NCBI RefSeq assembly: GCF_003115775.1
Contig: NZ_QEES01000007.1
Location: forward strand, 87,424-151,423
From: Cellulomonas sp. WB94
GTDB lineage: Bacteria > Actinomycetota > Actinomycetes > Actinomycetales > Cellulomonadaceae
DNA: 64,000 nt
Direction of reading: 5' to 3'
A program made the position numbers and the translations under genes. The notes under the pieces are model-generated. The model worked only from the letters and a program-made list of their open reading frames with translations. It had not been told where the DNA came from and ran no database searches. Positions 24,337 through 33,109 of the stretch are shown here, in pieces. Position 1 is the first letter of the stretch; each line of letters opens with the position of its first letter.

Positions 24337-26615
24337 GACGACTGGGGCTCGAGGGTGGTCGAGGTCGCGGACGACGCCAGGAGGCAGGCGACCACCGTCG
24401 CGGGCGCCGGTCGCGCGAAGAGGTAGCCCTGGGCCGTGTCGCAGCCCGCCAGCGTGAGAGCGCTGAGCTGGGCCTCGGTCTCGACGCCCTCGGCAACCAC
24501 CGTCAGGCCGAAGGCATGCGCGGCGTGGATCACCAGCCGGACGAGCTCGATCGTGCCCGACGCTGACGACTCGACGAGGCTCCGGTCGATCTTGAGGATG
24601 TCCGCCCGCAGGTGCTGCAGCTGGCTGATCGAGGTGTAGCCCGTCCCGAAGTCGTCGATGCTGACGGCAACTCCGAGCGCACGCAGCGCACGCATGTGAG
24701 CGTCCGCGGTCGGCTGGTCGACCAGCACAGTCTCGGTGATCTCGAGAACGAGGCGATCAGCGGCCAGCTCGGCCGCTGCGAGAGCTGCCACGACGTCCGT
24801 GACGATGCCGGCGCTCGCGAGGTGACGACCGGAGATGTTGACCGCGACGGTCATCCGCCCGCACACGTCGGGCCATCGCGCGGTCCACTCGGCCAGCTGA
24901 CGTGTTGCCTCGCGCAGCACCCAACGGCCCAGGTCGCAGATCAGGTCCGACAGCTCGACGGTCGGGATGAAGTCGTCGGGCGGGACCATCCCGTGCCCGG
25001 GCCGCTGCCATCGCACGAGCGCCTCGTACCCCTCCACCCGACCCGTGGTGACCCCGACGATCGGCTGGTAGTGGAGCTCGAGGTCGTCGTCGACCAGACT
25101 CGCTCGCAATGCCTGCTCCAGCAGGGCCCGCTCGTGGAGCTCACGGCGCAGTCCGTCGTCGAAGACCTCGGCGCGACCACGGCCGGCTGCCTTCGCGCGG
25201 TGCAGCGCCGCATCGGCGCCGCGCAGGAGCTGGTCGGCGTCGGTGCTGCCGTCTCGGACGAGCGCGACACCGATGCTCGCGCTCACCACCACATCGACAG
25301 CGCCCGCGCGTACCGGCTCGGCGATCGCCGTCACCAGCCGCTGGGCGAGGGCCACGAGCGCGGCCTCGGAGTCGAGCGCCTCGACGACGACCACGAACTC
25401 GTTGCCGCCGAGCCGGCCGACCGTGTCACCGGCGCTGACGCTGCGGCGCATCCGGCGCGCCAGCTCCCGCAGGACCCCGTCACCGACGGCGTGACCGTGC
25501 GCGTCGTTGACTGTCCTGAAGTGGTCGAGGTTGACGATCAGCAGGCCGACGCTGCTCGCGGAACGGCGGCCGCGATGCAGGGCCGCCTCCACGATGTCGA
25601 GCGCGCGGGCCCGGTTCGCCAGCTCGGTGAGTGAGTCGTACGCGGCCCGGTGCGTGAGGTCGTCACGGAGCCTGTCGCTCTGCGCGGTCGACGCCTGGAC
25701 CGCTTGCCCGGCCAGCGACATGCGCGCCACGACGAGGAAGAACGCGGCGATCGAGCACAGGGCGACCGGCCACGCGTCGAGGGGGACGCCGAGCACGAGC
25801 TGGACGATCAACGTGCCCGGCGCGATCAGGACGGCGAGGGTGAGCCCCGCGAGGCGCCGCGACGTGAGGGTGTGCGGCTCTGTGCCGCGCTCCGAGAGCT
25901 CCGTCATCGACGGATGCAGCGCAGCGGCGCCCCAGAGCACGTAGGCGGCGAGCCAGAGGAGGTCGACGACGCCGCCGCCGTAGGTCGACGCTGCGCTCAG
26001 CACGGCGAACAGCGTGTCGGCGAGATAGAGGAGCACGCCCGCGCCGACGAGCAGACGGAACGCCACGGTCCGGGCGCCGGCGCCGATCACCAGTCGGACG
26101 ACCATCGCGAGCAGGAGGATGTCGCCGGCCGGGTAGGCCAGACCGACGGCGCGTGAGAACGCCGTCCCGTCGCCGGACCGCACGATGGGACCGGCGAGCA
26201 CCACCCACGCCACCAGGCCGAGGTTGACCGTGACGATGCCGGCATCGATCCAGCCGACGACGTCCCGACCGCGCCTGCGGGCCCTGATCAGGAGCGCGAC
26301 GCACACGGCGAGCATCGGGTATGCCGCGAGGTACAGGAAGTCGGCCGACGACGGGTAGGGCGAGACTCCTGCGACGTCGTCGTACCAGGAGTAGAGCGTG
26401 TCGCCCGCGACCCAGCACAGCTGGCCGGCCGCCAGCCAGTACCACGCGGCACGGCGGGCGGGACGGTTGCGCCGGACACCGACGACGATCGCGACCACAC
26501 CGGACAGCCCGACGACCAGGTACATGCCGTCGCGGGCCAACCCTCGGGGAACGGCGAGGTAGGCCGCGACGACCAGTGCTCCGCCTAGCACGTACGCCCG
26601 CCACCATCGGTCCAC
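24333..26615 (-). CDS. Membrane GGDEF/EAL protein with degenerate cyclase motif
   Basis: GGDEF and EAL domains make and break cyclic di-GMP. The 760-residue protein has about ten membrane helices (residues 1-305), a GGDEF domain (320-490) and an EAL domain (500-755). The cyclase motif reads GGNEF at 403-407, with Asn in place of the metal-binding acidic residue, so synthesis is probably lost. The EAL domain keeps EAL (531-533), NISGRHL, ETVL, DDFGTGYTS, the lysine in LKIDRS, and EGVETEAQ, so it is probably an active phosphodiesterase. The GTG at 26615 is the best start. The membrane sensor signal is unknown. Confidence 0.9.
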   Translation of the reverse strand: MDRWWRAYVLGGALVVAAYLAVPRGLARDGMYLVVGLSGVVAIVVGVRRNRPARRAAWYWLAAGQLCWVAGDTLYSWYDDVAGVSPYPSSADFLYLAAYPMLAVCVALLIRARRRGRDVVGWIDAGIVTVNLGLVAWVVLAGPIVRSGDGTAFSRAVGLAYPAGDILLLAMVVRLVIGAGARTVAFRLLVGAGVLLYLADTLFAVLSAASTYGGGVVDLLWLAAYVLWGAAALHPSMTELSERGTEPHTLTSRRLAGLTLAVLIAPGTLIVQLVLGVPLDAWPVALCSIAAFFLVVARMSLAGQAVQASTAQSDRLRDDLTHRAAYDSLTELANRARALDIVEAALHRGRRSASSVGLLIVNLDHFRTVNDAHGHAVGDGVLRELARRMRRSVSAGDTVGRLGGNEFVVVVEALDSEAALVALAQRLVTAIAEPVRAGAVDVVVSASIGVALVRDGSTDADQLLRGADAALHRAKAAGRGRAEVFDDGLRRELHERALLEQALRASLVDDDLELHYQPIVGVTTGRVEGYEALVRWQRPGHGMVPPDDFIPTVELSDLICDLGRWVLREATRQLAEWTARWPDVCGRMTVAVNISGRHLASAGIVTDVVAALAAAELAADRLVLEITETVLVDQPTADAHMRALRALGVAVSIDDFGTGYTSISQLQHLRADILKIDRSLVESSASGTIELVRLVIHAAHAFGLTVVAEGVETEAQLSALTLAGCDTAQGYLFARPAPATVVACLLASSATSTTLEPQSS

Positions 26616-26673
26616 GCCCCACTATCGGTTCCGTTCCAGCCGATCTGAGCGCTGCACGCCTCGGACTGTCACC

Positions 26674-27804
26674 TCACCCGGTCGCGAGCCGAGGAAGCTC
26701 CAACCGGAAGGTCGCACCGGTCCCACGACCGGCACTCGTCGCCGTGAGCGTGCCGCCGTGGCCGGCGACGATCGCGCGGGCGATCGTCAGGCCGATGCCG
26801 CTGCCGGCGGTGCTCCGTGTCCTCGAGGAGTCGGCGCGGTAGAACCGTTCGAAGATGCGCTCGCTGTCCGACGGGTCGAACCCCTCACCGGTGTCGACGA
26901 CCTCGAGAACGGCGACGTGCGGTCCCGAGCGGACGACGACGCGGACCGCGCCGCCGCCGGGCGTGTGCCGCAGGGCGTTGTCGAGGAGGTTCGCGAGCAC
27001 CTCGGTCAGCCGTTGGGGGTCGGCGCGCACCACCGGCGCGGGTCCCACGACCTCGACGTCGAGGCGGACGTCCGCGGCGGCAAAGCGGGCGCCCGCCGCC
27101 GCGACGGCGTCTGTCGACAGAGCCGCAAGGTCGACCGGCCGCGGGTGCAGGTCGAGCTGTCGCTCCTCGGCTCTCGAGACGGCGGCCATGTCGGCGACGA
27201 GGTGCTTGAGCCGTCCGGTCTGGTCGACGAGCGTCGCCAGCGTCGCGCCGTCGGCCGGCAGGACGCCGTCGACGACGGCCTCGACGGTGGCCTCGATGGA
27301 GGCCAACGGAGTCCGCAGCTCGTGCGCGAGGTCCCCGATGAGGCGGGACCGCATCGTCTCCGAGTCCGCCAGCCGGCTTGCCATGGCGTTGAACGCGTCC
27401 GCGAGCAGCGCCAGCTCGGGGCCGACCGCCGGGACCTCGACGCGCACGGCGAGATCGCCCCGCGCGAGCCGGTCGGTTGCTTCCGCGACCGCAGCCACGG
27501 AGCGCCCGAGCCGCTGCGCCACGACCCAGGTCACAGCGAACGCGACGAGCAGCGCGACAGGCAAGGCGATCCCCATCGAGGTGATCATGGCGTCCGCGAA
27601 CGCCTCGTCGACGTGACGCTGGACCTCGGGCTCGACGGACGCGCCCAGCGCCGTACGCAGGTGACCCTGGAAGATCTGTGGCGCGACCACCAGCGCCACC
27701 CCGAGGAGCGTGACGCCGCAGGCGAGCACCACGAGGCCGAGCGAGACGAAGAGCCGCCACGTGAACCCCAACGGCGCGCCCCGGACCGGGCGCCCGCGGC
27801 TCAT
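26674..27804 (-). CDS. HAMP-containing sensor histidine kinase
   Basis: The 376-residue kinase has two membrane helices (about 16-42 and 74-97) around a short extracytoplasmic loop of about 30 residues, a HAMP linker (98-150), and the phospho-acceptor H161 in DLAHELRTPLAS. ATP-binding motifs are NLLDNALRH, DTGEGFDP and GSGIGLTIAR. It resembles BaeS/CpxA-type envelope or metal sensors. Its ATG overlaps the response regulator stop by four bases. Upstream genes encode a cupredoxin-like protein and a SHOCT membrane protein, so copper or envelope stress is a reasonable guess for the signal. Confidence 0.9.
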   Translation of the reverse strand: MSRGRPVRGAPLGFTWRLFVSLGLVVLACGVTLLGVALVVAPQIFQGHLRTALGASVEPEVQRHVDEAFADAMITSMGIALPVALLVAFAVTWVVAQRLGRSVAAVAEATDRLARGDLAVRVEVPAVGPELALLADAFNAMASRLADSETMRSRLIGDLAHELRTPLASIEATVEAVVDGVLPADGATLATLVDQTGRLKHLVADMAAVSRAEERQLDLHPRPVDLAALSTDAVAAAGARFAAADVRLDVEVVGPAPVVRADPQRLTEVLANLLDNALRHTPGGGAVRVVVRSGPHVAVLEVVDTGEGFDPSDSERIFERFYRADSSRTRSTAGSGIGLTIARAIVAGHGGTLTATSAGRGTGATFRLELPRLATG

Positions 27805-28568
27805 CCAGGGCCCATCCGGTAGCCGACGCCTCGCACCGTGCGCACGTACTGGCCCTCGGTGTGGTCGTCGCCGAGCTTGCGGCGCACGTGACCCAGATGG
27901 AGGTCGACGAGCCGCTCGTCACCGAACCAGCCGGGGCCCCACACCCGCTCGACGAGCTGGGTGCGGGTGAAGGCCGCCCGCGGGCGGGACGAGAGCGCCT
28001 CCAGCAGGTCGAACTCTGTGCGGGTCAGCGAGACCAGGCGATCGCGGAGCCGCACCTCACGGGCCTCGGGATCGATCGTCAGGTCGCCGAAGCGGCGCGT
28101 CACCGACGTGTCGGACCCGTCGGCGCCCACAGCGAGTCCCGATCCGTGGCGCGGCCGCCGCAGGAGCGAGCGGATCCGGGCCACGAGCACACGAGACGAG
28201 AACGGTTTCGTCATGTAGTCGTCGGCCCCGACCGAGAGGCCGACGAGCGTGTCGATCTCCTCGGCGCGAGCAGTGAGCATGATGACGTAGGCGTCGCTGA
28301 ACGTGCGCAGCTGGCGGCAGACCTCGATCCCGTCGACGCCCGGCATCATGACGTCCAGGACGACGACGTCGGGCCGGACCTCACGCGCCCGGTCGAGGGC
28401 CTCACGGCCGTCAGCTGCGGTCGTGACGTCGAAGCCCTCGCGGGCGAGGTACGCCGCGACGACGCGCATGAGCGCCGGCTCGTCATCGACGACCAGCGCG
28501 CGGACCCGGCTCGAGCCGCCGGGTCCGCCGAGGTCCGTGGAGGCGACGGACGGATCAACCATCGCCAT
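27801..28568 (-). CDS. OmpR/PhoB-family response regulator
   Basis: The 255-residue regulator has a receiver domain with acidic pocket DDE at 28-30, phospho-acceptor D72 (VVVLDVMMPG) and the switch lysine in YMTKPFSS. A winged-helix DNA-binding domain follows (LTIDPEAREVRLRD...FDLLEALSSRPRAAFTRTQLVERVWG...YVRTVRGVGYRMGPG). An extra Gly/Ser-rich N-terminus of about 20 residues precedes the receiver. The ATG at 28568 has a purine-rich site; a second ATG two codons later is an alternative. It is partner to the overlapping kinase. Confidence 0.91.
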   Translation of the reverse strand: MAMVDPSVASTDLGGPGGSSRVRALVVDDEPALMRVVAAYLAREGFDVTTAADGREALDRAREVRPDVVVLDVMMPGVDGIEVCRQLRTFSDAYVIMLTARAEEIDTLVGLSVGADDYMTKPFSSRVLVARIRSLLRRPRHGSGLAVGADGSDTSVTRRFGDLTIDPEAREVRLRDRLVSLTRTEFDLLEALSSRPRAAFTRTQLVERVWGPGWFGDERLVDLHLGHVRRKLGDDHTEGQYVRTVRGVGYRMGPG

Positions 28569-28628
28569 GCCCGGCTCCCTCTCTCGCCCGTGCGCACGGA
28601 CTCGCGCGTGGACCCATCATGACCCAGG

Positions 28629-29243
28629 TCAGGTGACCGTGATCTCCGCGAACATGCCGGCCGCATAGTGCCCGGGCAGGTTGCAGACGAGCTCGTACCT
28701 GCCCGCGGGGAGGTCAAGCGTCACCCAGCCGGTGGCCCCGGGCGCAATGCCGCTGTCCCCGCTCCCGCCACCTGCGTCAGCCACCTCGCCGAGGCTGCCG
28801 GACTCGTCGATCCGGCGGTCCGTTCCGGCGACCCGCGAGCCGGCACGCTGGTCGCCGTCGAGCGGCAGGACGACCAGCTCGTGGTTGCGCATCCCCGCGT
28901 TCGTCACGACGAACGACACCGTGCCGTGAGGAACTGTCGTCCGGTCGAGGTGCAGGTACATGCTGGCTGCCGATCTGTCGTTCCCACGCATCATCGGCCC
29001 GCCCATGTCCCCCACCACGGCGTGGACGACCGTGCCCGGAAGGTCCGGCACCGAGCTGTCGGTACCGGACCTCGGACCGAGCATCCCCGCGCGACCGCCG
29101 TTGCCGCCCCAGGTCACTGCGCGGGAGCTGTCGTGGTTCGCACTGCTCCACGCGACGACCGCCCCGGCCGACCCGAGCAGCAGCGCCACCGCCGCGACGA
29201 GGCCGGCGATCAGCCGGCCCCGTGGCGTCACGACAGCCATCAT
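28629..29243 (-). CDS. Exported cupredoxin-like copper protein
   Basis: The 204-residue protein has an N-terminal signal or anchor helix (GRLIAGLVAAVALLLGSAGAVVAW, about 9-32) and a cupredoxin domain. In the second half the type-1 copper ligands are visible: His in GMRNHELVVLPL, then Cys, His and Met in CNLPGHYAAGMFAEITVT at the C-terminus. A Met/Gly patch (GGPMMRGND) lies between them. Its ATG at 29243 overlaps the stop of the SHOCT gene. It probably binds copper outside the membrane and may transfer electrons or buffer copper; it is linked to the two-component pair downstream. Confidence 0.82.
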   Translation of the reverse strand: MMAVVTPRGRLIAGLVAAVALLLGSAGAVVAWSSANHDSSRAVTWGGNGGRAGMLGPRSGTDSSVPDLPGTVVHAVVGDMGGPMMRGNDRSAASMYLHLDRTTVPHGTVSFVVTNAGMRNHELVVLPLDGDQRAGSRVAGTDRRIDESGSLGEVADAGGGSGDSGIAPGATGWVTLDLPAGRYELVCNLPGHYAAGMFAEITVT

Positions 29244-29512
29244 CGGCCTCCTCGCGCCGCGATCAGTGCCGCGCGATGGCTCTGATAGGTCTCCAGGTCG
29301 ATCTCCCCGGCAGCGAACCGCCGGTCCAGGATGTCGACAGCTGAGTCCGGTCCCCCGAACCGCGGCGGAGCACTCGGTGTCGGCCCAGCGTGGCCGCTCG
29401 AGGGGAGCAGTCGCAGGACGAGCCAGATGATCAGTGCGATCAAGGCGATCCAGAACAGCCCCATGAAGATCCAGCCGACTCCAGTCATTCCGCCGCCATA
29501 CCAACGCATCAT
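29240..29512 (-). CDS. SHOCT-domain small membrane protein
   Basis: The 90-residue protein begins MMRWYGGGMTGVGWIFMGLF, has one membrane helix (about 13-36), a Pro/Ser/Gly linker, and ends in a SHOCT motif (DILDRRFAAGEIDLETYQSHRAALIA, residues 60-85). SHOCT domains are short oligomerisation segments often found beside copper proteins in actinobacteria. The Met/Trp-rich N-terminus might bind metal, but this is speculative. It is the first gene of the operon with cupredoxin, response regulator and kinase. A GGGAGA site precedes its ATG at 29512. Confidence 0.82.
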   Translation of the reverse strand: MMRWYGGGMTGVGWIFMGLFWIALIALIIWLVLRLLPSSGHAGPTPSAPPRFGGPDSAVDILDRRFAAGEIDLETYQSHRAALIAARGGR

Positions 29513-29643
29513 GATCGTCTCCCACGCTCGACGTGTGTGGCGCCACGTCCGGGCACCTGGGAGCAGCCTCTCGCGTCCACCCGGCGATCTCGCCGAGGCG
29601 ATGCAGAGATCTGATGAAGTTCTCGCCCCGAGAGCGGCCGGCC

Positions 29644-29686
29644 GTCAAGGATCCGGCTGACGGCGTCAAGAACGCGTCAAGGTCGA
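29644..29686. promoter_or_regulatory. GTCAAG direct repeats upstream of the KimA-like permease
   Basis: GTCAAG(G) occurs at 29644-29650, 29665-29670 and 29676-29682, that is 21 and 11 bases apart, on one face of the helix. They lie 40-78 bases before the permease start. OmpR-family regulators such as KdpE bind direct repeats with about this spacing, and such a regulator is encoded two genes downstream. Confidence 0.45.
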
Positions 29687-29721
29687 CGAGGCGGCCCCCG
29701 CACAGCGGATGCACTGGATCC

Positions 29722-31674
29722 ATGTCCCTCGCCGTCAGCCTGCCCAAGCGCCTCCTGGTCGGGCGGCCGCTCAGCTCCGCCAAGATGGGCGACACGCTCC
29801 TTCCCAAACGGCTCGCGCTGCCCGTCTTCTGCTCCGACCCGTTGTCCTCGAACGCGTATGCGACCGAGGAGATCCTGCTGGTGCTCTCGGTCGGCGGCCT
29901 GTCGTTGCTGCACCTCGCGCCGTGGGTGGCCGGCGCGGTCATCCTCCTGCTCACGGTGGTCGTCATCTCCTACCGCCAGACGTGCCACGCCTACCCCAAC
30001 GGCGGCGGCGCCTACGCGGTCAGCCGCGCGAACCTCGGTCAGAACGCGGCGCTCGTCGCAGCGGGCGCCCTGCTCATCGACTACGTGCTGACGGTCGCCG
30101 TGTCGGTCGCCGCTGGGGTGTCGAACATCGTGTCGGCCTTCCCGGCGCTCGCCCCCCACGCTGTCTCCCTGTCGGCGGTCATCGTCGCCGTGCTGGCGAT
30201 CGCGAACCTCCGGGGTCTACGGGAGTCAGGCACGGTGTTCGCGGTCCCCACCTACGCGTTCGTCGCGGCGATCTTCACGATGATCGCGATCGGGGTGTAC
30301 CGCACCGCGACCGGCGCCGCTCCGGTCGCCGAGTCGGCACACCTCTCGATCGCCGCCGCGACCCCGGTCACCGGCGGGCTGCTCGTCGTGGCCGTCGTCC
30401 TGCGGTCGTTCGCGTCGGGGTGCACCGCGCTCACCGGCGTCGAGGCCGTCAGCAACGGCGTCCCCAACTTCCGGCCGCCCAAGAGCAAGAACGCGGCCGG
30501 GACGCTGGCGATCATGGCCGTGCTGACGATCGCCATGTTCATCGGGCTGACCACTCTCGCGATGGTCGCGCACGTCCACATCACTGACGACGTCACGCGA
30601 CTGGTCGGTGCCCCGACCGGCTACGTCCAGCGCACCGTCATCGCGCAGCTCTCAGGGGCGGTGTTCGGGTCGGGGAGCATCGGCTTCTACTTCGTGCAGA
30701 CGGTCACCGCGCTCATCCTCATCCTGGCGGCGAACACCGCGTTCAACGGGTTCCCGATCCTCGCCTCGATCCTGGGGCACGACGGCTTCCTCCCGCGTCA
30801 GCTGTCCCGACGCGGTGACCGACTCGTCTTCAGCAACGGGATCCTCATCCTCGCGGCCTTCGCAGTCGTCCTCCTGGTCGCGTTCGACGCCAGCCCGACG
30901 CGGCTCATCCAGCTGTACATCCTCGGGGTGTTCGTCTCGTTCACGCTGAGCCAGGCGGGGATGGTGCGGCACTGGTCGGCCAAGCTGCGCCTCGCTCGCG
31001 CCGCCGAGCACGGCACCATCCGTCGCGCCCGCGCGATCAATGGGTTCGGCGCGGCGCTGACCGCCGCTGTGCTCGTCATCGTGCTCGCCACCAAGTTCGC
31101 CCACGGCGCCTGGCTCGTGGTCGTCGCGATGCCCCTGCTGTACGCGGTCATGCACGCCATCAAGCGCCACTACGACCTGGTCGAGCGCGCGCTCGCACCG
31201 CAGCCCAGCGGCGTGCCGTTGCCGAGCCGCGTCCACGCCGTCGTCCTGATCTCACGGCTGAACACCCCGGCGCTGCGCGCGCTGGCCTTCGCCCGCGCGA
31301 CCCGGCCGTCGACCCTGGTCGCCCTGCACGTCGCCACCGACCCAGCGGGCACCAGCAAGCTCATGTCCGAGTGGGACGCCCGCAACGTCCCCGTCGCCCT
31401 GACCGTCCTGGACTCCCCGTACCGGGACATCACCCGGCCCGCGCTGGACTACATCGCCGACATCCGGCGCCTGAGCCCGCGCGACGTCGTGGCCGTGTTC
31501 GTCCCGGAGTACGTCGTCGAGCACTGGTGGGAGCAGTTCCTCCACAACCAGAGCGCGCTGCGGATCAAGGCACGCCTCCTGTTCCAGGGGGGTGTGATGG
31601 TCATCAGCGTGCCGTGGCGGTTCGGGCACGAGCCCGACGCCGCCCCTCTCGTCGTCCAGGACGTGTCACGCTGA
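29722..31674 (+). CDS. KimA-like potassium / amino-acid permease (APC superfamily)
   Basis: The 650-residue protein has twelve predicted helices and the APC fold, with the N-terminal signature LALPVFCSDPLSSNAYATEEILLVLS typical of KimA/YdaO-type K+ importers. A cytoplasmic C-terminal domain of about 150 residues follows (VVLISRLNTPALRALAFARATRPSTLVALHVATD). Its universal-stress-like fold is where c-di-AMP acts in the Bacillus protein. The ATG at 29722 begins MSLAVSLPKRLLVG. It is followed after 4 bases by a KdpD-like kinase gene, which supports potassium as the substrate. No c-di-AMP riboswitch was recognised upstream. Confidence 0.85.
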   Translation: MSLAVSLPKRLLVGRPLSSAKMGDTLLPKRLALPVFCSDPLSSNAYATEEILLVLSVGGLSLLHLAPWVAGAVILLLTVVVISYRQTCHAYPNGGGAYAVSRANLGQNAALVAAGALLIDYVLTVAVSVAAGVSNIVSAFPALAPHAVSLSAVIVAVLAIANLRGLRESGTVFAVPTYAFVAAIFTMIAIGVYRTATGAAPVAESAHLSIAAATPVTGGLLVVAVVLRSFASGCTALTGVEAVSNGVPNFRPPKSKNAAGTLAIMAVLTIAMFIGLTTLAMVAHVHITDDVTRLVGAPTGYVQRTVIAQLSGAVFGSGSIGFYFVQTVTALILILAANTAFNGFPILASILGHDGFLPRQLSRRGDRLVFSNGILILAAFAVVLLVAFDASPTRLIQLYILGVFVSFTLSQAGMVRHWSAKLRLARAAEHGTIRRARAINGFGAALTAAVLVIVLATKFAHGAWLVVVAMPLLYAVMHAIKRHYDLVERALAPQPSGVPLPSRVHAVVLISRLNTPALRALAFARATRPSTLVALHVATDPAGTSKLMSEWDARNVPVALTVLDSPYRDITRPALDYIADIRRLSPRDVVAVFVPEYVVEHWWEQFLHNQSALRIKARLLFQGGVMVISVPWRFGHEPDAAPLVVQDVSR

Positions 31675-31678
31675 CGCC

Positions 31679-33109
31679 ATGGGGACAGACGAGGCGGGCG
31701 CCGAGCAGGTGAGACCCGGCGAGCTGCCGCGGCCGACCCCCGGTGTTCCGTTGGGCCGACGCCGGATCGGCCTCGGGGTGGCCCTCGTCGGGCTGCCGCT
31801 GCTCACGCTCGCCCTGGTGCAGGCCGACGGCGCGCTGGGCCTGGGCAGCGTGCTCCTGCTGTACCTGCTGATCGACGTCGTCGCCGCCGCCATCGGAGGC
31901 CTCCCGGCGGGGATCCTCGCGGCCGTGGTCTCCGTCCTGGCTGCCAACTGGTTCTTCGTCCCGCCGTTCCACACCCTGGCCGTCGAGACCCGGGACAGCG
32001 TCATCGAGCTCGTCGTCTTCGCCGTGGTCGCGCTGATCGTCAGCCTGACGGTCGACCTGGCCGCACGCGACCGCGCGTACGCGACACGCAGCGGGCTCGA
32101 AGCAGCCCTGCTCGCGCGGTTCGCTGCCATGCCCGCGGCCGAGCTGAGCCTGCCGGACGCGCTCGAACGGGTCCGGACCACGTTCGCGATGACGTCCGCC
32201 GCGCTCGTGCGCGAGCCCACGTCGGCGACGGCGACCCGGACCGTCGTCGCCAGCGTCGGCCCACGCTCCGATGCGCCCCCGAGCATCCGGATCACGGCCG
32301 GCCCCGGGCTCGCTCTCGAGGCGCACGGACCAGCGCTCTTCGCCGAGGACCGCCGACTGCTCGAACGGCTCGCGGCTGCCGCAGCGCGCGCCTGGGAGGG
32401 CCAGCACCTGGCCGCGCAGGCTGACGCGCTCGCCGAGACGGACCGGGGCCGCTCAGCCCTCCTCGCCGCGGTCGGCCATGATCTGCGCACGCCGCTGACC
32501 GGGCTCAAGGCGGCCGTGAGCAGCCTTCGTCAGGACGACGTCGCCTGGTCGCCGGACGAGGAGCAGCAGCTGCTTGCGACCATCGAGGAGTCGTCGGACC
32601 GGCTGACCGACCTCATCGCCAACCTTCTCGACATGAGCCGGCTCGAGGTCGGGGGCATCACGGCCCACGCCACCACGGTGGCCGTCGACGAGGTCGTCTC
32701 TCGGGCCGTGCTGGGAGTGCCGTCCGAGATCCTGAGCATGGACGTCCCTGACGACCTCCCGCTCGTGCGCGCCGACCCGGGGCTCCTCGAACGTGTCGTC
32801 GCCAACCTCGTCGACAACGCCCGGCGCCACAACCCACCGGGTCGCCGGTTCGAGGTCACGGCGGTGGCCTCGACAGCTCATGTGCACGTCCGAGTCGTCG
32901 ACCACGGCGAGGGGGTGGCGCGCGAGCAGTGGCCCACGATGTTCGAGCCGTTCCAGCGCCTGGATGACAGGTCGGCCAGCACCGGCGTCGGGCTCGGGCT
33001 GGCGATCGTCCGGGGATTCTGCGAGGCGATGGGCGTTGCCGTCGTCCCGAGCGTCACCCCCGGCGGCGGCCTGACGATGACCCTCGAGCTCCCGGTCGCC
33101 GAGCCGTGA
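31679..33109 (+). CDS. KdpD-like sensor histidine kinase (DUF4118, truncated form)
   Basis: The 476-residue kinase has three to four closely spaced helices (about 31-127) forming the KdpD-type DUF4118 membrane domain (NWFFVPPFHTLAV). A GAF-like linker, the phospho-acceptor H267 in AAVGHDLRTPLTG, and ATP motifs NLVDNARRH, DHGEGV and GVGLGLAIVRG follow. The large cytoplasmic N-terminal KdpD and universal-stress domains of the E. coli protein are missing. The start at 31679 is only 4 bases after the permease, and the stop overlaps the regulator start, so the three genes are one unit. Confidence 0.88.
   Translation: MGTDEAGAEQVRPGELPRPTPGVPLGRRRIGLGVALVGLPLLTLALVQADGALGLGSVLLLYLLIDVVAAAIGGLPAGILAAVVSVLAANWFFVPPFHTLAVETRDSVIELVVFAVVALIVSLTVDLAARDRAYATRSGLEAALLARFAAMPAAELSLPDALERVRTTFAMTSAALVREPTSATATRTVVASVGPRSDAPPSIRITAGPGLALEAHGPALFAEDRRLLERLAAAAARAWEGQHLAAQADALAETDRGRSALLAAVGHDLRTPLTGLKAAVSSLRQDDVAWSPDEEQQLLATIEESSDRLTDLIANLLDMSRLEVGGITAHATTVAVDEVVSRAVLGVPSEILSMDVPDDLPLVRADPGLLERVVANLVDNARRHNPPGRRFEVTAVASTAHVHVRVVDHGEGVAREQWPTMFEPFQRLDDRSASTGVGLGLAIVRGFCEAMGVAVVPSVTPGGGLTMTLELPVAEP

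Noticed and set aside
29513..29721. c-di-AMP (ydaO-type) riboswitch before the KimA-like gene
   Set aside because: KimA genes can carry one, but I could not recognise its conserved elements here; only direct repeats are visible.
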